A stretch of DNA of 64,000 bases from Capsaspora owczarzaki ATCC 30864 (taxonomy: Eukaryota; Opisthokonta; Filasterea): contig NW_011887292.1 of the NCBI RefSeq assembly GCF_000151315.2, forward strand, positions 2,333,181 through 2,397,180, written 5' to 3'. The translations under genes were made by a program, and so were the position numbers. The notes under the pieces are model-generated. The model worked only from the letters and a program-made list of their open reading frames with translations. It searched no databases and was not told the origin of the DNA. Every line of letters starts with the position of its first letter. Positions within the stretch are counted from its first letter, which is position 1. Shown here one piece after another: positions 36,415-47,273 of this stretch.

Positions 36415-38321
36415 TTAGAAAAGGGCCAGCTTGACACGGCCCTTTTTGACGCGCGAGAGGCAATCGCTTCGAATAAAGTCAAACAAGTCCTTGTTCACCC
36501 CATCCAATTGGAAGATGGATTGGTTTTTAGAGTTGCGCTCGCAATCCACAATAACATATTCGAGTTGGGAGAAGTTCAGCGAGCCTGCGCAATGGCCAAA
36601 ACAAACAGACAAAAAACACAAACCAGCCAAACAAACAAACAAACAAACAAAACAAACAAACAAAAAAACACAAATCAGCCAAAACGTGCTCGCCAACAGC
36701 GCGCTGCTCGATTCAAGTACGACGTACCTTGCTCAACCAGCTTACTAACACGGTTTGGAGTACCGACGGCGAGGCGCATGTGGTTCTTGGTGAGATACTC
36801 GATTTGCTCGTCGACCTTGAAGTGTTTGGCGAACAGTTTGCCAATCTTGCACAGCTTGCCAAGTTCCTCGAGTGATCTGGGGATTGTGTCCAAGTACAAT
36901 GAGTTATGACCCCCCGACTTCGCATTCGGAGACCGTTGACTGCACCCTCTCCCCCAAACAACAAGAAGCAGCGGGGTAGTACCGGATGACTTCAGCAGCA
37001 CGCAGTGCGGATGGCACCAAAATCAGGGCTCGGGGCGCACCAAACGGAACCTTGGCCTTTTGCTTTTCCGACACGGCAAAGAATGCACCCCAATGCGGGA
37101 CGACTACGCAGGGAAGAACAACACGAGAATGAGCACGAGATTCGACCATGCCTCAGTTGCAGCAGGTCTCCAGTGCCAGCAGCGCTTACTGTGCTTGACA
37201 AAGCTGCACATGTTGGCAAGCGTGTGCGGTTCCTTGAAGGACTCGTAGTCGACGAAATGGGTTGCTGGGGAGAGAAGAGCTTTTGTGTGAGCAACAAAAG
37301 AAAACAAAAAGCAAAAGTGTCGCAACGCTCAATCCAAAAAAGCAGTCTCCGTCGCTGGCACACATACAGTCCACCTGGGCTTCCTCCAGTTCGAGACCGG
37401 ATAGCTTATTTTGGTATGCGTTGCCGAGTTCGGACATGAACACTGCGGCCTGCGATTTCGATTCGTTCTGCAGCATTGCGTCCTTGGAGGCATCGCGCAT
37501 CTTCAATTTGGCCTACAAAATCGACCATGTGGGTTAGCTGCAATGCCCAGAGATGACCGCGCGATTACCATCTCGTCCCGAGAACAAAATCAGCGAGTCG
37601 ACAACAACCCACTTTTTGCTTGAGGTTTTGGCGCTTTCGGCGTGCACGCTTCAGTGCCAGCAGCTCTTCCGGCGTGTAGCTATGTCCATCTGCAGGCTTT
37701 GGCGTCGCCAAGCGTTGCTCGTCGTCGTCGTCGTCGTCGTCGTCAGCCTGATCGTCGGCGGCATCTTCCAGCTGCTCGCCATCGTCCACGCGCGGTTTTT
37801 TGCGAGATTGCTCTGCAGCGGATTGCGCACCTTTACCCTTGGCCTGTGCTTTGTTTTGCTTGCTCTGCTGATGATGCGAGCGATCATCGCCGGCGTCCTC
37901 GTCGTCAGCTTGCTTGGCAGATCGCTTCGTAGACGCTCGCACGGGCGTTTCTGCCAAGGCAAAAAGCAGTGTGAGCTTTTTGAGTGATTCTTTCCAGGTC
38001 GGCCACGCTCCCAAACGCCAGACGGTTTTCCCCCGCCGCCATGATATCATGGATTGTCGTCTTTGATGGCCAGCGGGGGGGGGGGCAACGAGCGAGTGTT
38101 TGGTGCAACTTCCGTCCACATGGGATTTTGCCACACGAGGTTTCACCACAGCACAAGCACCGGCACCACTACGAATCTGACGTTCTGACAACAGTGACAA
38201 GCAACAACACTCTCGCATTACCCGCGGCAGTGTCGTCGTCGCGCCCGAGGACGTCGTCGGTGATGGGCTCGAGCAGGTAGTCGTCGTCGAGATCGTCTGC
38301 GCGCTGCTGCTGCTTCTTCAT
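36415..38321 (-). CDS. CMSS1: CMSS1 (Cms1), small-subunit processome protein
   Basis: Nucleolar factor linked to 90S pre-ribosome assembly, with a degenerate DEAD-helicase-like core. Seven exons, complement(36415-36584, 36728-36876, 36983-37103, 37190-37264, 37368-37512, 37613-37950, 38222-38321), give 365 aa. The N-terminus is acidic (DDLDDDYLLEP, a run of eight Asp) mixed with Lys/Gln-rich stretches, a typical nucleolar composition. The core reads LTHF-like THFVDYESFK, APRALILVPSALRAAEVIR, KIGKLFAKHFKVDEQIEYL, RLAVGTPNRVSKLVEQG, and LNFSQLEYVIVDCERNSKN. The C-terminus RVKKGRVKLALF matches the family's KLGLF-type end. All introns are GT-AG. Confidence 0.9.
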
Positions 38322-39684
38322 TGCAATTGCACAATGGTGGAATTAGAGAGTGCGCTTTGACTCGCCCACTCACTTTACAGTAAGCTTTTTGTAATTTTGT
38401 TCACTCCTGATTTTTCCACATTGAATGACAGAGCGAGGTCGGTTTTGTTTGGTGCCTCAGATGTTGTTCAGACTTTCTCAGCTCGGCGGTTTCGTCTGCC
38501 GATGTTTTCTGCACCAACCTCTCTCCGCTTGTCTCTCTCTCTCCCGCCGTGCTCTCTCGCTATCAATACCTCTCCTCTGAATCATCAACTACACGCATGA
38601 CATTGCATGAGCGGATGGGAGTGGCGGTGCAGTGGCTACGAGGAAGCTCAAGTAGCAGCAGCTGGTTTTGATGATGCGGTTTCCCCCCCTTTCTTCTATC
38701 TCAACCCAAGCGCTGCGCCCCCAGCAGCACACTGCGCTGTCTTGCATCGTTGCCCTCCCTGCAATGAACCGGAGCTACATTGCCCACGCGACAGCAGCTC
38801 TAGTCCGGGCTCTCCAGCCCGAATTTCGCATCCAACTCGTGTTGCTGTGCTGGGCGCTCGTTTCGCGAGTACCTCCACTCCGCGGGGCCCGTCCTGTGCT
38901 CCGCTGCTTGCCTCATCTCTCCCCGTTCCCCCTTCCCCCCAACCTTGTCCTCCCATCACCTCTCCTCTGCTTTCGTGCCCCCTCGTCATCTCGGGCCCTT
39001 TCTTTCCATTCACGAGAGCAGCTCCCCTCGTTTTTTTTTTTTTTTTTTTTTGAAATCACTCCCACCCTCGCTCTCTCTCCCGCTTTCGCTCTCTCGGGCA
39101 ATCACTCTCACGCGCTCTGTCGCCAGCTCCTACTTGACTTGAGCCCTGTGCACCACCCACCCAGGTGCCTCGTCTTCGTTCGGCGTTGCTCACATCGCTC
39201 GAATGCAGCCGACAACTGCGACCTTTTTTTTTTTTTTCTAAATACTCACTTGTTTGGCGCTCTATTCGTCGCTTGGGGGAATGCATCATCGCCGCCTCTG
39301 TTTCGCTCTGTGCGGTCGACTCCATCGCTCACACATTCACAGTCACTCTTTCGCACTCGCTTTTCGCACTCGCTCTCGTTTCGCTCATGCTTTGGATGGA
39401 TTTTTTTGAGCGGTTTTTCACTTTTGAATTTTTTTCCAATTCTATTTTATTTTATTATTTTATTTTATTTTATTTTCGATTCATTCATTCATTCATTCAT
39501 TCATTCATTCATTCGTTCATTCATTCGTTCATTCATTCATTCATTCATTCATTCATTCATTCATTCATTCATTCGCGCAACTGCTTTTTGTGTTTTTGTT
39601 TTTTTGATCGCTTCAATCGCGCTCTGACTTTGAACTTGCACGTCGAATTTCGCTTTTGCATGAACAGGCAAATCCGGCTCTGGG
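38322..39684. other. Divergent 5' region of CMSS1 and the RasGEF
   Basis: 1.36 kb between start codons. It is pyrimidine-rich on the plus strand, with CT-rich stretches near 38520, 38920-39120 and 39330, a poly(T) run at about 39030, and a large (CATT)n array ending just before the RasGEF start. A pyrimidine-rich sequence ending TGAACAG at 39667 could be the acceptor of a 5' UTR intron. No coding frame is convincing. Confidence 0.5.
39479..39574. repeat. (CATT)n microsatellite upstream of the RasGEF
   Basis: About 24 tetranucleotide units with two CGTT variants, preceded by a TTTTA-rich stretch. It lies 110 bp before the RasGEF start codon, probably within a 5' UTR intron. Confidence 0.9.
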
Positions 39685-42600
39685 ATGTCCGGACCGGCTT
39701 CTGCAGCCGCAGGCGGTCCTGCAGGATTTAGCATGGCGCGTCGCGGCTCCACGCAGTACGAGACGGCTTTCGAGGCCTGGGCAAAGTCGCAGTCGCACGT
39801 CGATGGTAAGACCCGACATGGTTTAACATGTTCCGAACGCCCCTCCTTGTGATGAAATTTCGACATCTAACTCTTGTTTTTTCTCTTTCAACTCGCCTCT
39901 CTGGTCGGGAATCAGCCAACGTACTACGACAATTCCGAGGGGTCATGGAAAAGAACTCGACGGCAGTCAGCACACTAATGGACTTTCTCTCGTTGGACGA
40001 CATGAAGTCTGGTCGCTCGTACGACAAGTCTGGCAGCGAGAACGGCGCCGACGGCTCGAAAGACCTGAGCGACCCGATGCGCAAGACCAAATCATCCAGG
40101 TTTAACACACTGACCAAGACGCTAAACATGCGCAAACTCCAGTTCCGTCGAAGCGCGACGAGCGCGACCATCACGGCTGCGTCAAAAATGCTCGACGACC
40201 TGGAGGCTGGCGGCGTCGATCTGAAAGACCTTGAACACCTCGAGCACATTGCCACCACGCGCGAGGGGAAGCGTCGGTCGGCTGGATCGGCGGCTCTGGT
40301 CGGGCTCTTTTCACCAGTCTCTGGAGACTCCTCCCCCGCCATCGCCGCAGGCGGTAGCGAGAGCTCGTTGCCGCAACTCATCACACCAACAAAGCCAGCC
40401 GAAAGCCCGAGCACCATCAGCGAGCCTGACGACAACCTTCCGATGCGATCCACCCCGCTTGTCAAGGAGCAACGTGCGCAAACGCTGCCTGTTGGCGCCA
40501 CGATGCTTGGCGGAACAACAAGCAACCAGTCGCTTGAAGATGCAAACCGCAACATGCGGCAGCTGTCGGTGGATGGAATGGAGTATTATCTTCAAAAATC
40601 AGACGGTCGCATCATCATCACTGGCGGATTGCTAGAAAAGCTTGTTGCAAAGCTGGCCGACAAGGAGTTGTTAGGTAAGGGAGGCGCGAAAGGGGAGCGG
40701 CTGACGGTTGCGTGACGGTTGCGATCCTGTGTTTTAAACGTTGTTCTCATGGCGGATACTGGCGGATCACTGATTACGCTTTCCACAGACACGGAGTACT
40801 TCAATATCTTCTTGCTAACGTTCCGACACGTGGTCTCCCCCGCCGAACTGATGGACATGTTGCTTGCGCGTTTCGAGTACATGGATGATGACACAAAGCT
40901 GGAGGGTTCGTACGGCGTGGTGCAACTTCGGTAAGACTGGCTGCTGCGTGCGAGCGCATATGTGTGTGTGATGGTTTGTTTTGGTCTTTTGCTCAAACCC
41001 CACTCTGTGGTATGTTGGCATCTTTCGTAGTACGTGCAACTTTGTCACCAAGTGGATGGAAAAGTCTTGGTGCGACTTCCACAATGTCGATCACATGCTG
41101 CGCATGACGGACAAGCTCATGAAGAAAATGCAAGAGCGGCGGTGCGACGCGCTGGCGCAACGAATCCGCTCCACCATGGAGCGAAAGGTAAGCATTGCTC
41201 GGAAGCGGTTTTCTACGATCATTCGCTGAACATTACGATGTGTTTTGTCGCTCACTCGTTTTTCTCCATCGCTTTTGACAACTCTGTTTGACAAATTGCC
41301 CAGTTCCGAGAGACAGAGCACGATATTGACGTTGCAGTCGAATACTTGAATCAAGTGCCACCGAGCGAGCTCGATTTCGACAACATTACTGTTCAAAGTC
41401 TCTTTGAACAGCTTACCATCATGGACTTGCGGTATTTCCGTGCAATCCGCGCCGAAGAGTTTATCGTGCAGCTCTGGGGAAACGACGAAGAACCCAACAC
41501 ATGGCTAGCCAAACACAATCTGACCCAATACGTCGAGTGGTTTAACAAGGTATGCCATTTCCTGAAATTCATTGTCTTGTTGCACAAACGCTCACTGTGC
41601 CCGCCGGATTGTTTCCTTTTTTTTCAACTCGTGCAGATTAGTAGATGGGTTTCGACAGAGATTTGCCTGGCCGTAGATAACAAGGCGCGCGCACTAATTA
41701 TTGAAAAGTTTGTCAAAATTGCCAAGGTACATCGTCACCAAGTGATTTCCTGCTTTCTGTTTTGGCTTCTGCATGCCTTCCTTCTATGCTCACTCTTCTT
41801 GCGTGCTGTCACGTCTCCTTCGTGGAACGCCTCTCCTCAGCTTTGCAAAAAGCATCACAACTTTAGCACGCTCTACGCCATTCTCTCTGGATTGAATCAT
41901 GGCGCGGTCTTCCGCATGAAGAAATCTTGGGAGCTCGTGTCGCATCGGGCCGTTGCGACCTTGAGAGAGCTCGAGCAAGTGATGGATCCAACGCACAACT
42001 TTGACAACTACCGAAAATTCCTCAAGGCAAAGAACAACCTGCCATTGCTCCCGATTCTCGGGCTGTTCCTCAAGGATTTGACCTTCTTGAACGAAATTCC
42101 AAAGAAGATGGCCACTCAATTTATCAACTTTTTCAAACTGCGGAGCGTGCACGATACGGTGAACGACTTTCTCAAGTTCCAGGCGTCGGAATACCCCACG
42201 TTCAAGCCAGACGCCAAAATCGAAGCGTTTTGCCGAAACGTGCACTCGGCGTCAGACCGCGTCTTGTACCAGTACTCTTATCTCTGCGAGCCACGCAGCA
42301 ATAGCTTGCACGAGAAGCTCAAGCTGATTGAGAATCTCGAGTCGTCCAACTTTGGCCGAGCAACACCAACCGGGTTGGCTGGTATGCCCCCACTCGATCG
42401 CCGGCCATCCATTCAGATGCTGAATCGCGATGTCACCTCATCCATGAACTCGTTGAACTCGAACGATGAGTTTGGCTCTCAGTTGTCCAACAACACCACC
42501 GTCCACGCGCCCCATCCGTCGCTGCGTGCCCAGGATAGTTTTGGGAGTGTCGCCAGTGCAGCATCCGCGCCCATGATGACGTCGCGTCGCATGATGTCGG

Positions 42601-42908
42601 AGAGTGCGAGCGACGATCGGCTCCACCCTGACTCACCCAGCGGCGACGCGGGACATAGTGGCGGCGGCCGCAATGGCCTCGAACACCAGAATGTTCCCCG
42701 CTTCTTCCCCTCCTCAAATCTTTCCTCAAATCTTTCCTCAAATCTTCCACCCTCCGTGTCCCCACCCGAGCTTGACAACGACCCCGAGCCGGGTGCTCGT
42801 TCGCGACGACAGTCGTATACGAACAGTGTGACGACCCGAGAGTCGGCACAAGCATCCTATGCTCCACCTGAGGCGCATGATGAGGAGACTGCCGAAACCA
42901 TGCTTTAA
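39685..42908 (+). CDS. Ras guanine-nucleotide exchange factor (RasGEF_N + CDC25 domain)
   Basis: Activates Ras-like GTPases by GDP release. Exons 39685-39805, 39916-40674, 40789-40930, 41031-41187, 41304-41549, 41637-41726 and 41841-42908 give 860 aa, phases consistent. Residues 1-250 show no known domain, but a basic patch (RFNTLTKTLNMRKLQFRR) is visible. The RasGEF_N module runs from DGRIIITGGLLEKLVAKL through NIFLLTFRHVVSPAELMDML. The catalytic domain shows QLTIMDLRYFRAIRAEEF, RWVSTEICLAVDNKARALII, FVKIAKLCKKHHNFSTLYAI, LNHGAVFRMKKSWELV, PLLPILGLFLKDLTFLNE and YPTFKPDAKIEAF. The C-terminal ~170 residues are Ser-rich with a 12-bp coding repeat. The start at 39685 is the first ATG after a possible 5' UTR acceptor; an upstream coding exon cannot be excluded. 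Confidence 0.92.
42711..42746 (+). repeat. Three tandem 12-bp units in the RasGEF tail
   Basis: Three exact 12-nt copies encode SSNL three times in the disordered C-terminal tail of the RasGEF. Confidence 0.85.
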
Positions 42909-43156
42909 TTCAACAGCGCGTGTGTGGTGGTTTTTTATTTTTTCCCGTTTTCTTTGTGACCGATTTTCACAAGTGCAACGTTGTTGATTTGAGTTTTCTG
43001 CCATGTGCATTATTGGCTCTGGTTTTTTTATATTTCAAGTGTTTGTCTGCGTTTGTAGTATATCTCGTATTTGAAATTCTTGATCTGAACGTGTTGTTTT
43101 TTGATCATTGATGTACAAGATGAAGAGCTCTGGACGACTACCAGGGAGGACTGAAA

Positions 43157-44450
43157 TTACAACTCCTCTGGCAAATCGTCGGTGGATTCTGTGCTCTGTG
43201 TTGGATAAGCTGATGATGGATACTGTACTGCCGAGCTGGGAGATGGCTTTAAAGTGGAAGGGGCGTTCGAAATTTGGTCGGGTTGTTGTGGCGGTTCGTC
43301 TTCTGCTGCTGCGTCTTCGTCAACACGAGCTCGTTTCGGTGGTGGATAGTCATGCGTAGACCAGGGCGAGTTTGCATCTGTTGAAACAAGCGGAGCTGCG
43401 CCTTGATCGCTGACGAAACGGTCACTCGTGTAGTTTGGTTGAGGTGGCGTGCCTGAGGGGTAATTGCCGAATATTGATTCCGATCCGTATCCAAACTGTT
43501 GTTGCTGTTGCAGTTCTTGCTCTCGTTGTTGCTGCTCGGCCATTCGCTGTTGTGCTTGGAGCTGTACATTGGTATGCAAAGATGAGATTCACATCCAAAA
43601 TTGCGGATCTGCGCACAGAAGAACCAATTGGTTAGGGGAAGAGACTGACCTGTGCTGAACGCTGCGAGGCTGCCGAACGCTTGAATCCCGATTCCTTGAC
43701 AGAGTTTCTCCTCAATCTCTGCGACAAGGCATGCATAGGTACGGGAAAGTGAGCCATCGCAGGAGAGGCGGCAATTCCAAGACAGCACAATTTTTCCATC
43801 CCTCCCTCCATCCTGGCCTCACCTCTGCCTCGAGCATCTTCTTGGCAGCAGCAAACTGATCCTCGGCGCTTTTTGCGATGGCAATTCCCGGTGATGCCGT
43901 GGTTGGCGTTCGGAGTGCCTGTGGCGCAGGCGGCGCTCGGGATGGAGTCGTCTCCGACGCAGTGCCCGATGCCCTCGCCGAGGGGATGTTAAGACTAAGA
44001 TCGCCTCGGCCTGCACCAGACGCACTCGACGCTTTGGACCCGGCGGTTGCCTTTGAGCCCTTGCCGCTGGTCGCAGATGGTCCAGCGCTGCTGCTGCTGG
44101 CCGCTGTGCTCGCTGTTGCGCCTCCACTCTCGGTCGCTGCGGGAAGCGTCTCGACAGCCTCCGTTGTTGTGCCCATTGCGTCGACGACTGCAACGCCTGC
44201 AGTTGCGGCAGCGGCAGCGGCTGCAGCGACTTCGGCTTGGTGCTTTTCCTAACCGTAATGCATTTGGATCATCCCAAACCCGTCAGCCGCTCATACAACC
44301 ATAATCATAATGCAGATGTGCAATCCATCAGCAATAGAACAGCTTCAAGCCAGTGGAACAAACCTTGGCAAGCTTGAGCTCTGCGAATTTCGCTTTGAGT
44401 TGCTTCTCTTCGTCCGTTTGCGGGATGGTCAAAATCGCCAAAGCCGACAT
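43157..44450 (-). CDS. NELF-E-like protein, no RRM found
   Basis: Exons complement(43157-43561, 43650-43718, 43823-44248, 44364-44450) give 328 aa, all phase 0. Two short segments match the negative elongation factor subunit E. The N-terminus is LxIPxxxxEEKQLKAKFAELKLAK, equivalent to the LVIPPGL..EEEALQKKFNKLK start of NELF-E. In exon 3, SVKESGFKRS is equivalent to the family's NSGFKRS. The middle is an Ala/Ser/Thr-rich linker and the C-terminus is Gln/Pro-rich with PPPKRARVDED, a likely nuclear localisation signal. The RNA-recognition motif of animal NELF-E is absent here. If correct, the protein would help pause RNA polymerase II; the call rests on two short motifs. Confidence 0.6.
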
Positions 44451-44753
44451 GCTGTGGTAAATGTGTCGAATGAAGACTGAGTAGACACACAGGTTAAAAC
44501 ATAAAGTTGCAGCTGTGATGGACACTTTTACGCCGTCGACTGAAGCGGGGGAAAAACCCAGCAACACAACGCACAACTCGAGCAGGTCGCTCGTTTTCTC
44601 AGACCGCAGTCGAGCCGCTTTTTGATTAGAATCATAGATGTGTGTGGTTTCGTTGACGTGTTTGTTTTAATGTTTGTTTTAATGTTTGTTTCGACTGTCT
44701 GTGCTTTGAATAAACTTTGTGACTCGATGCGTCCACACACAACCGCACGCCAA
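44451..44753. other. 303-bp spacer between NELF-E-like 5' end and Nudix-GATase 3' end
   Basis: Tandem minus-strand arrangement: promoter and 5' UTR of the NELF-E-like gene plus the 3' UTR of the upstream gene. A tandem ATGTTTGTTTTA-type repeat lies near 44660-44690. No coding frame is visible. Confidence 0.4.
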
Positions 44754-46711
44754 TCATTTGGGCGCAGACTTGAGAAAGCTGCGAATTGCAGACAACATGG
44801 ATCTGCCATCGCGGGCTTGTCGCACAGAGCGCCGAAAAGCACCATCAGCAGTCGGGACGGAAAGCGTCGCGCCTTCAGCTTCAAGGGATGGCAAAATCCA
44901 ACGCTCCATAATCTGGACGGAAAACTCGGGATGGCTCTGGATACCGAGGACATTTCCGTAGCGGGAGACGACCGACGACTGTTGTGGCAAGCAGCCGTTG
45001 AACGCAAACACTTCGACTCTGGCAGAGTCAGAAGCGCAAACGATCTCGGAGCCGGGCGGGACGGTAGCAACACATTCGCCATGACTCTCAAGCACTCGAA
45101 ACCCTCCTTCGGGTTGCACAGCCTGGAAAAGCGCACCGACAGCCGAGTCCTTGGCGGCCGGTTGGACCTTGACGCTCTCCGTCTGGAACACGTACTGACC
45201 GCTGCACCGAACGCCATACAGTCAGAAAATAAATAGCACATGCACCTCATTTAGGATCAGCATCACAATCTTGTCCCACGAGGTCCCTCTCTTTCTCTCG
45301 CACACTCACTGCCTTCCTTACCTTGGATTGGTTGTGACCGCGCCGCCTAGTGCGGCAGCTGTGCACTGACATCCAAAACAGCTGGCAAAGATTTGCGTTT
45401 GACCGTGCGCGCTACAGCGGCGAATAAATTCAGAGAGCGATGCAATCCATGCCTGGCTGGTATCGTTGGTGCTGTGGTGACTGCCCGTGATGATGATTCC
45501 GGCAAGATGGCGTCCATCGTCCGCCGGGAGCTCTCCAGCAAAGGCGCGATACACGGACCACTCTTCCGCCGCAGCTCCACTGCTCTGCGTGTCTGTGGAT
45601 GACTCGGAGGACGATGATGTTGCGACATGGCCGCGCAGGCCCGCAAATTCCTCCAAGTGGAGCCTCCACAACCACTCGTGCCCGCTCCACACGGGATCGT
45701 CTTCCGTGTCAATGACTGCAAAGCGCCTTGGGGGAAGACTGACGTCTTGAACGCGACCCTGCAGTGTTCGCAGAGCCGATGAACTGAGCGCAGCGCTGCG
45801 AAGCGCGGCCGAATCTCGACCGAGTTGATGCAGAGCCGCAGCCAACCGGGGTGTGCTGATTCGAGGATGCAAACCAAGCTCCAACGGCTCCTCGTGGTCA
45901 GGCACGACGAGCGAGATCTTGGATTGATTCGTGATGGCGGCACAAATTTCCGCGACATCCACCCACACGAACAGGCGCTTGCCGTTTTCATGCGTCCTAC
46001 ACACGTACAAGGCAAAAAATGATGATTGACAAACGCTCACTCGTTTGAGTGAAATCGGATCAGTCTGACATATCAAGCAAGCATGATCGGTACCTGCTCA
46101 GAACGTTGAGCTCGTTCACATCCAGATTATTCGAGGTCCAGGCCAAATAGCAGTGGTAGTCGCTCTGGGGATGCACGGATGCCAGGTTCACTTCCGCATC
46201 GATGGATGCCATGAGCCAATATGCTTGCTGTGTTGCGCTCAGAATCCGTGCAGCCAAACTGGAGAAATGCCCCGGTTAGCTTTTCTAGTTCTGCCCTGTC
46301 AATTTCCAGCAGCAGCTGGCAATTTATAGCATTTTGGATGGCCTCACCTGTCGGTTTGGGTCTCCAGGGGACTGAATATCCCGCATCTGCAATTTCCGCA
46401 CAGACAACAATTGGCACCAATCTGAGTTGCTTTTGTGGGTCCAAATCCTCCCAATTCCCAAGTCACCAAACACCAAGCGAGCCTCACGTCTCTTCAGACA
46501 GCTCTCTGGCGGCGCAGAACAGCGCGTTCCAGTCGCTGGCCTCCGCGCGGCCGCCGAGATCGGAGAGCAGGCGTTGAGTGTGCTTATCGCCGCGCGTGGT
46601 TGCGTGAAGCAGGACTTGCAGCCGAGTGCCGTCCTCCCGCTCGCTTGTCGAAGCGTCAGTCGCTGGTGCAGCACGCACAAGCAGCACTCCAGCACTCGGG
46701 ACGGCGGACAT
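44754..46711 (-). CDS. Nudix hydrolase fused to class-I glutamine amidotransferase
   Basis: Exons complement(44754-45201, 45322-45996, 46094-46258, 46348-46386, 46488-46711) join without frame conflict into 516 aa. Residues 1 to ~165 look like a Nudix domain: VLLHATTRGDKHTQRLLSDLGG followed by the Nudix-helix core AARELSEET. The spacing from GG to REL is slightly off the standard consensus. Residues ~230-480 are a GATase1 fold: FAVIDTEDDPVW start, GIIITGSHHSTND, the nucleophile in IFASCFGCQ, ESHGECV, and the catalytic His-Glu in GIQSHPEFS. The triad Cys-His-Glu is therefore intact. Stand-alone GATase1 proteins of this type often hydrolyse gamma-glutamyl compounds; the substrate here is unknown. 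An alternative is two genes, but no stop or ATG separates the halves. Confidence 0.78.
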
Positions 46712-47273
46712 GTTCGATGGCGGGTGTATGTGTTTTTGGGTTTTTTGGGGTTGTTGGGGAGAGGGTTAGGGTTAGGGGGAGTATTGATAAGAGGCTGTCG
46801 ATACGCAAACAACAGTCACCTCCGATCGCTGCGAGATAACGGAGCAACAACGACTGTAGAGACTGAGCCTGGTGAGTGCGAGCGTGTGCTTTGAATTGAA
46901 GTGGGAAACACGAAGCGACGACAGGTTGGATTGCTGGAGTGTTGTAGATCTACAGTACTGTACAACAAAACAAAGCAAAATGCTCAGAGCTACTCAGAAA
47001 CCATAAAGCGGCAGCCATCATCAATTCTACTTGTAGTAGAGACTTCCCCCCTCCCCCAACAAATCTTGGTTCATGCAAACAAAAAAGCGACCAACCGACG
47101 CCACGATCCAGATTAGGAGCTGCTCAGAGGAGCTCAGTCTGGCTGGCCAGGGAGCTGATCCTGGTTCGTCTCCAATCGTGAACCAAACCAAACCGGCATT
47201 CTCCAACAAACACAACCAAGCAGAATATACTCTTTTTGGTCTGCGCACATACACATACACACACACACACACA
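46712..47273. promoter_or_regulatory. Divergent 5' region of Nudix-GATase and LRR genes, with telobox-like repeat
   Basis: 562 bp between start codons. At 46762-46778 it holds two adjacent GGGTTA units, a telobox-like motif on the plus strand. A short (CA)n run lies directly before the LRR start at 47274. No convincing coding frame. Confidence 0.5.

Noticed and set aside
39479-39574. CRISPR-like repeat array
   Set aside because: Simple tetranucleotide microsatellite without spacers, in a eukaryotic genome.
38668-39627. 319-codon plus-strand frame with repeated His-Ser-Phe-Ile residues
   Set aside because: Created by CT-rich DNA and the (CATT)n array; not protein-like and runs into the RasGEF 5' region.
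46762-46778. Chromosome end or telomere fusion
   Set aside because: Only two GGGTTA units, embedded between two normal divergent genes.
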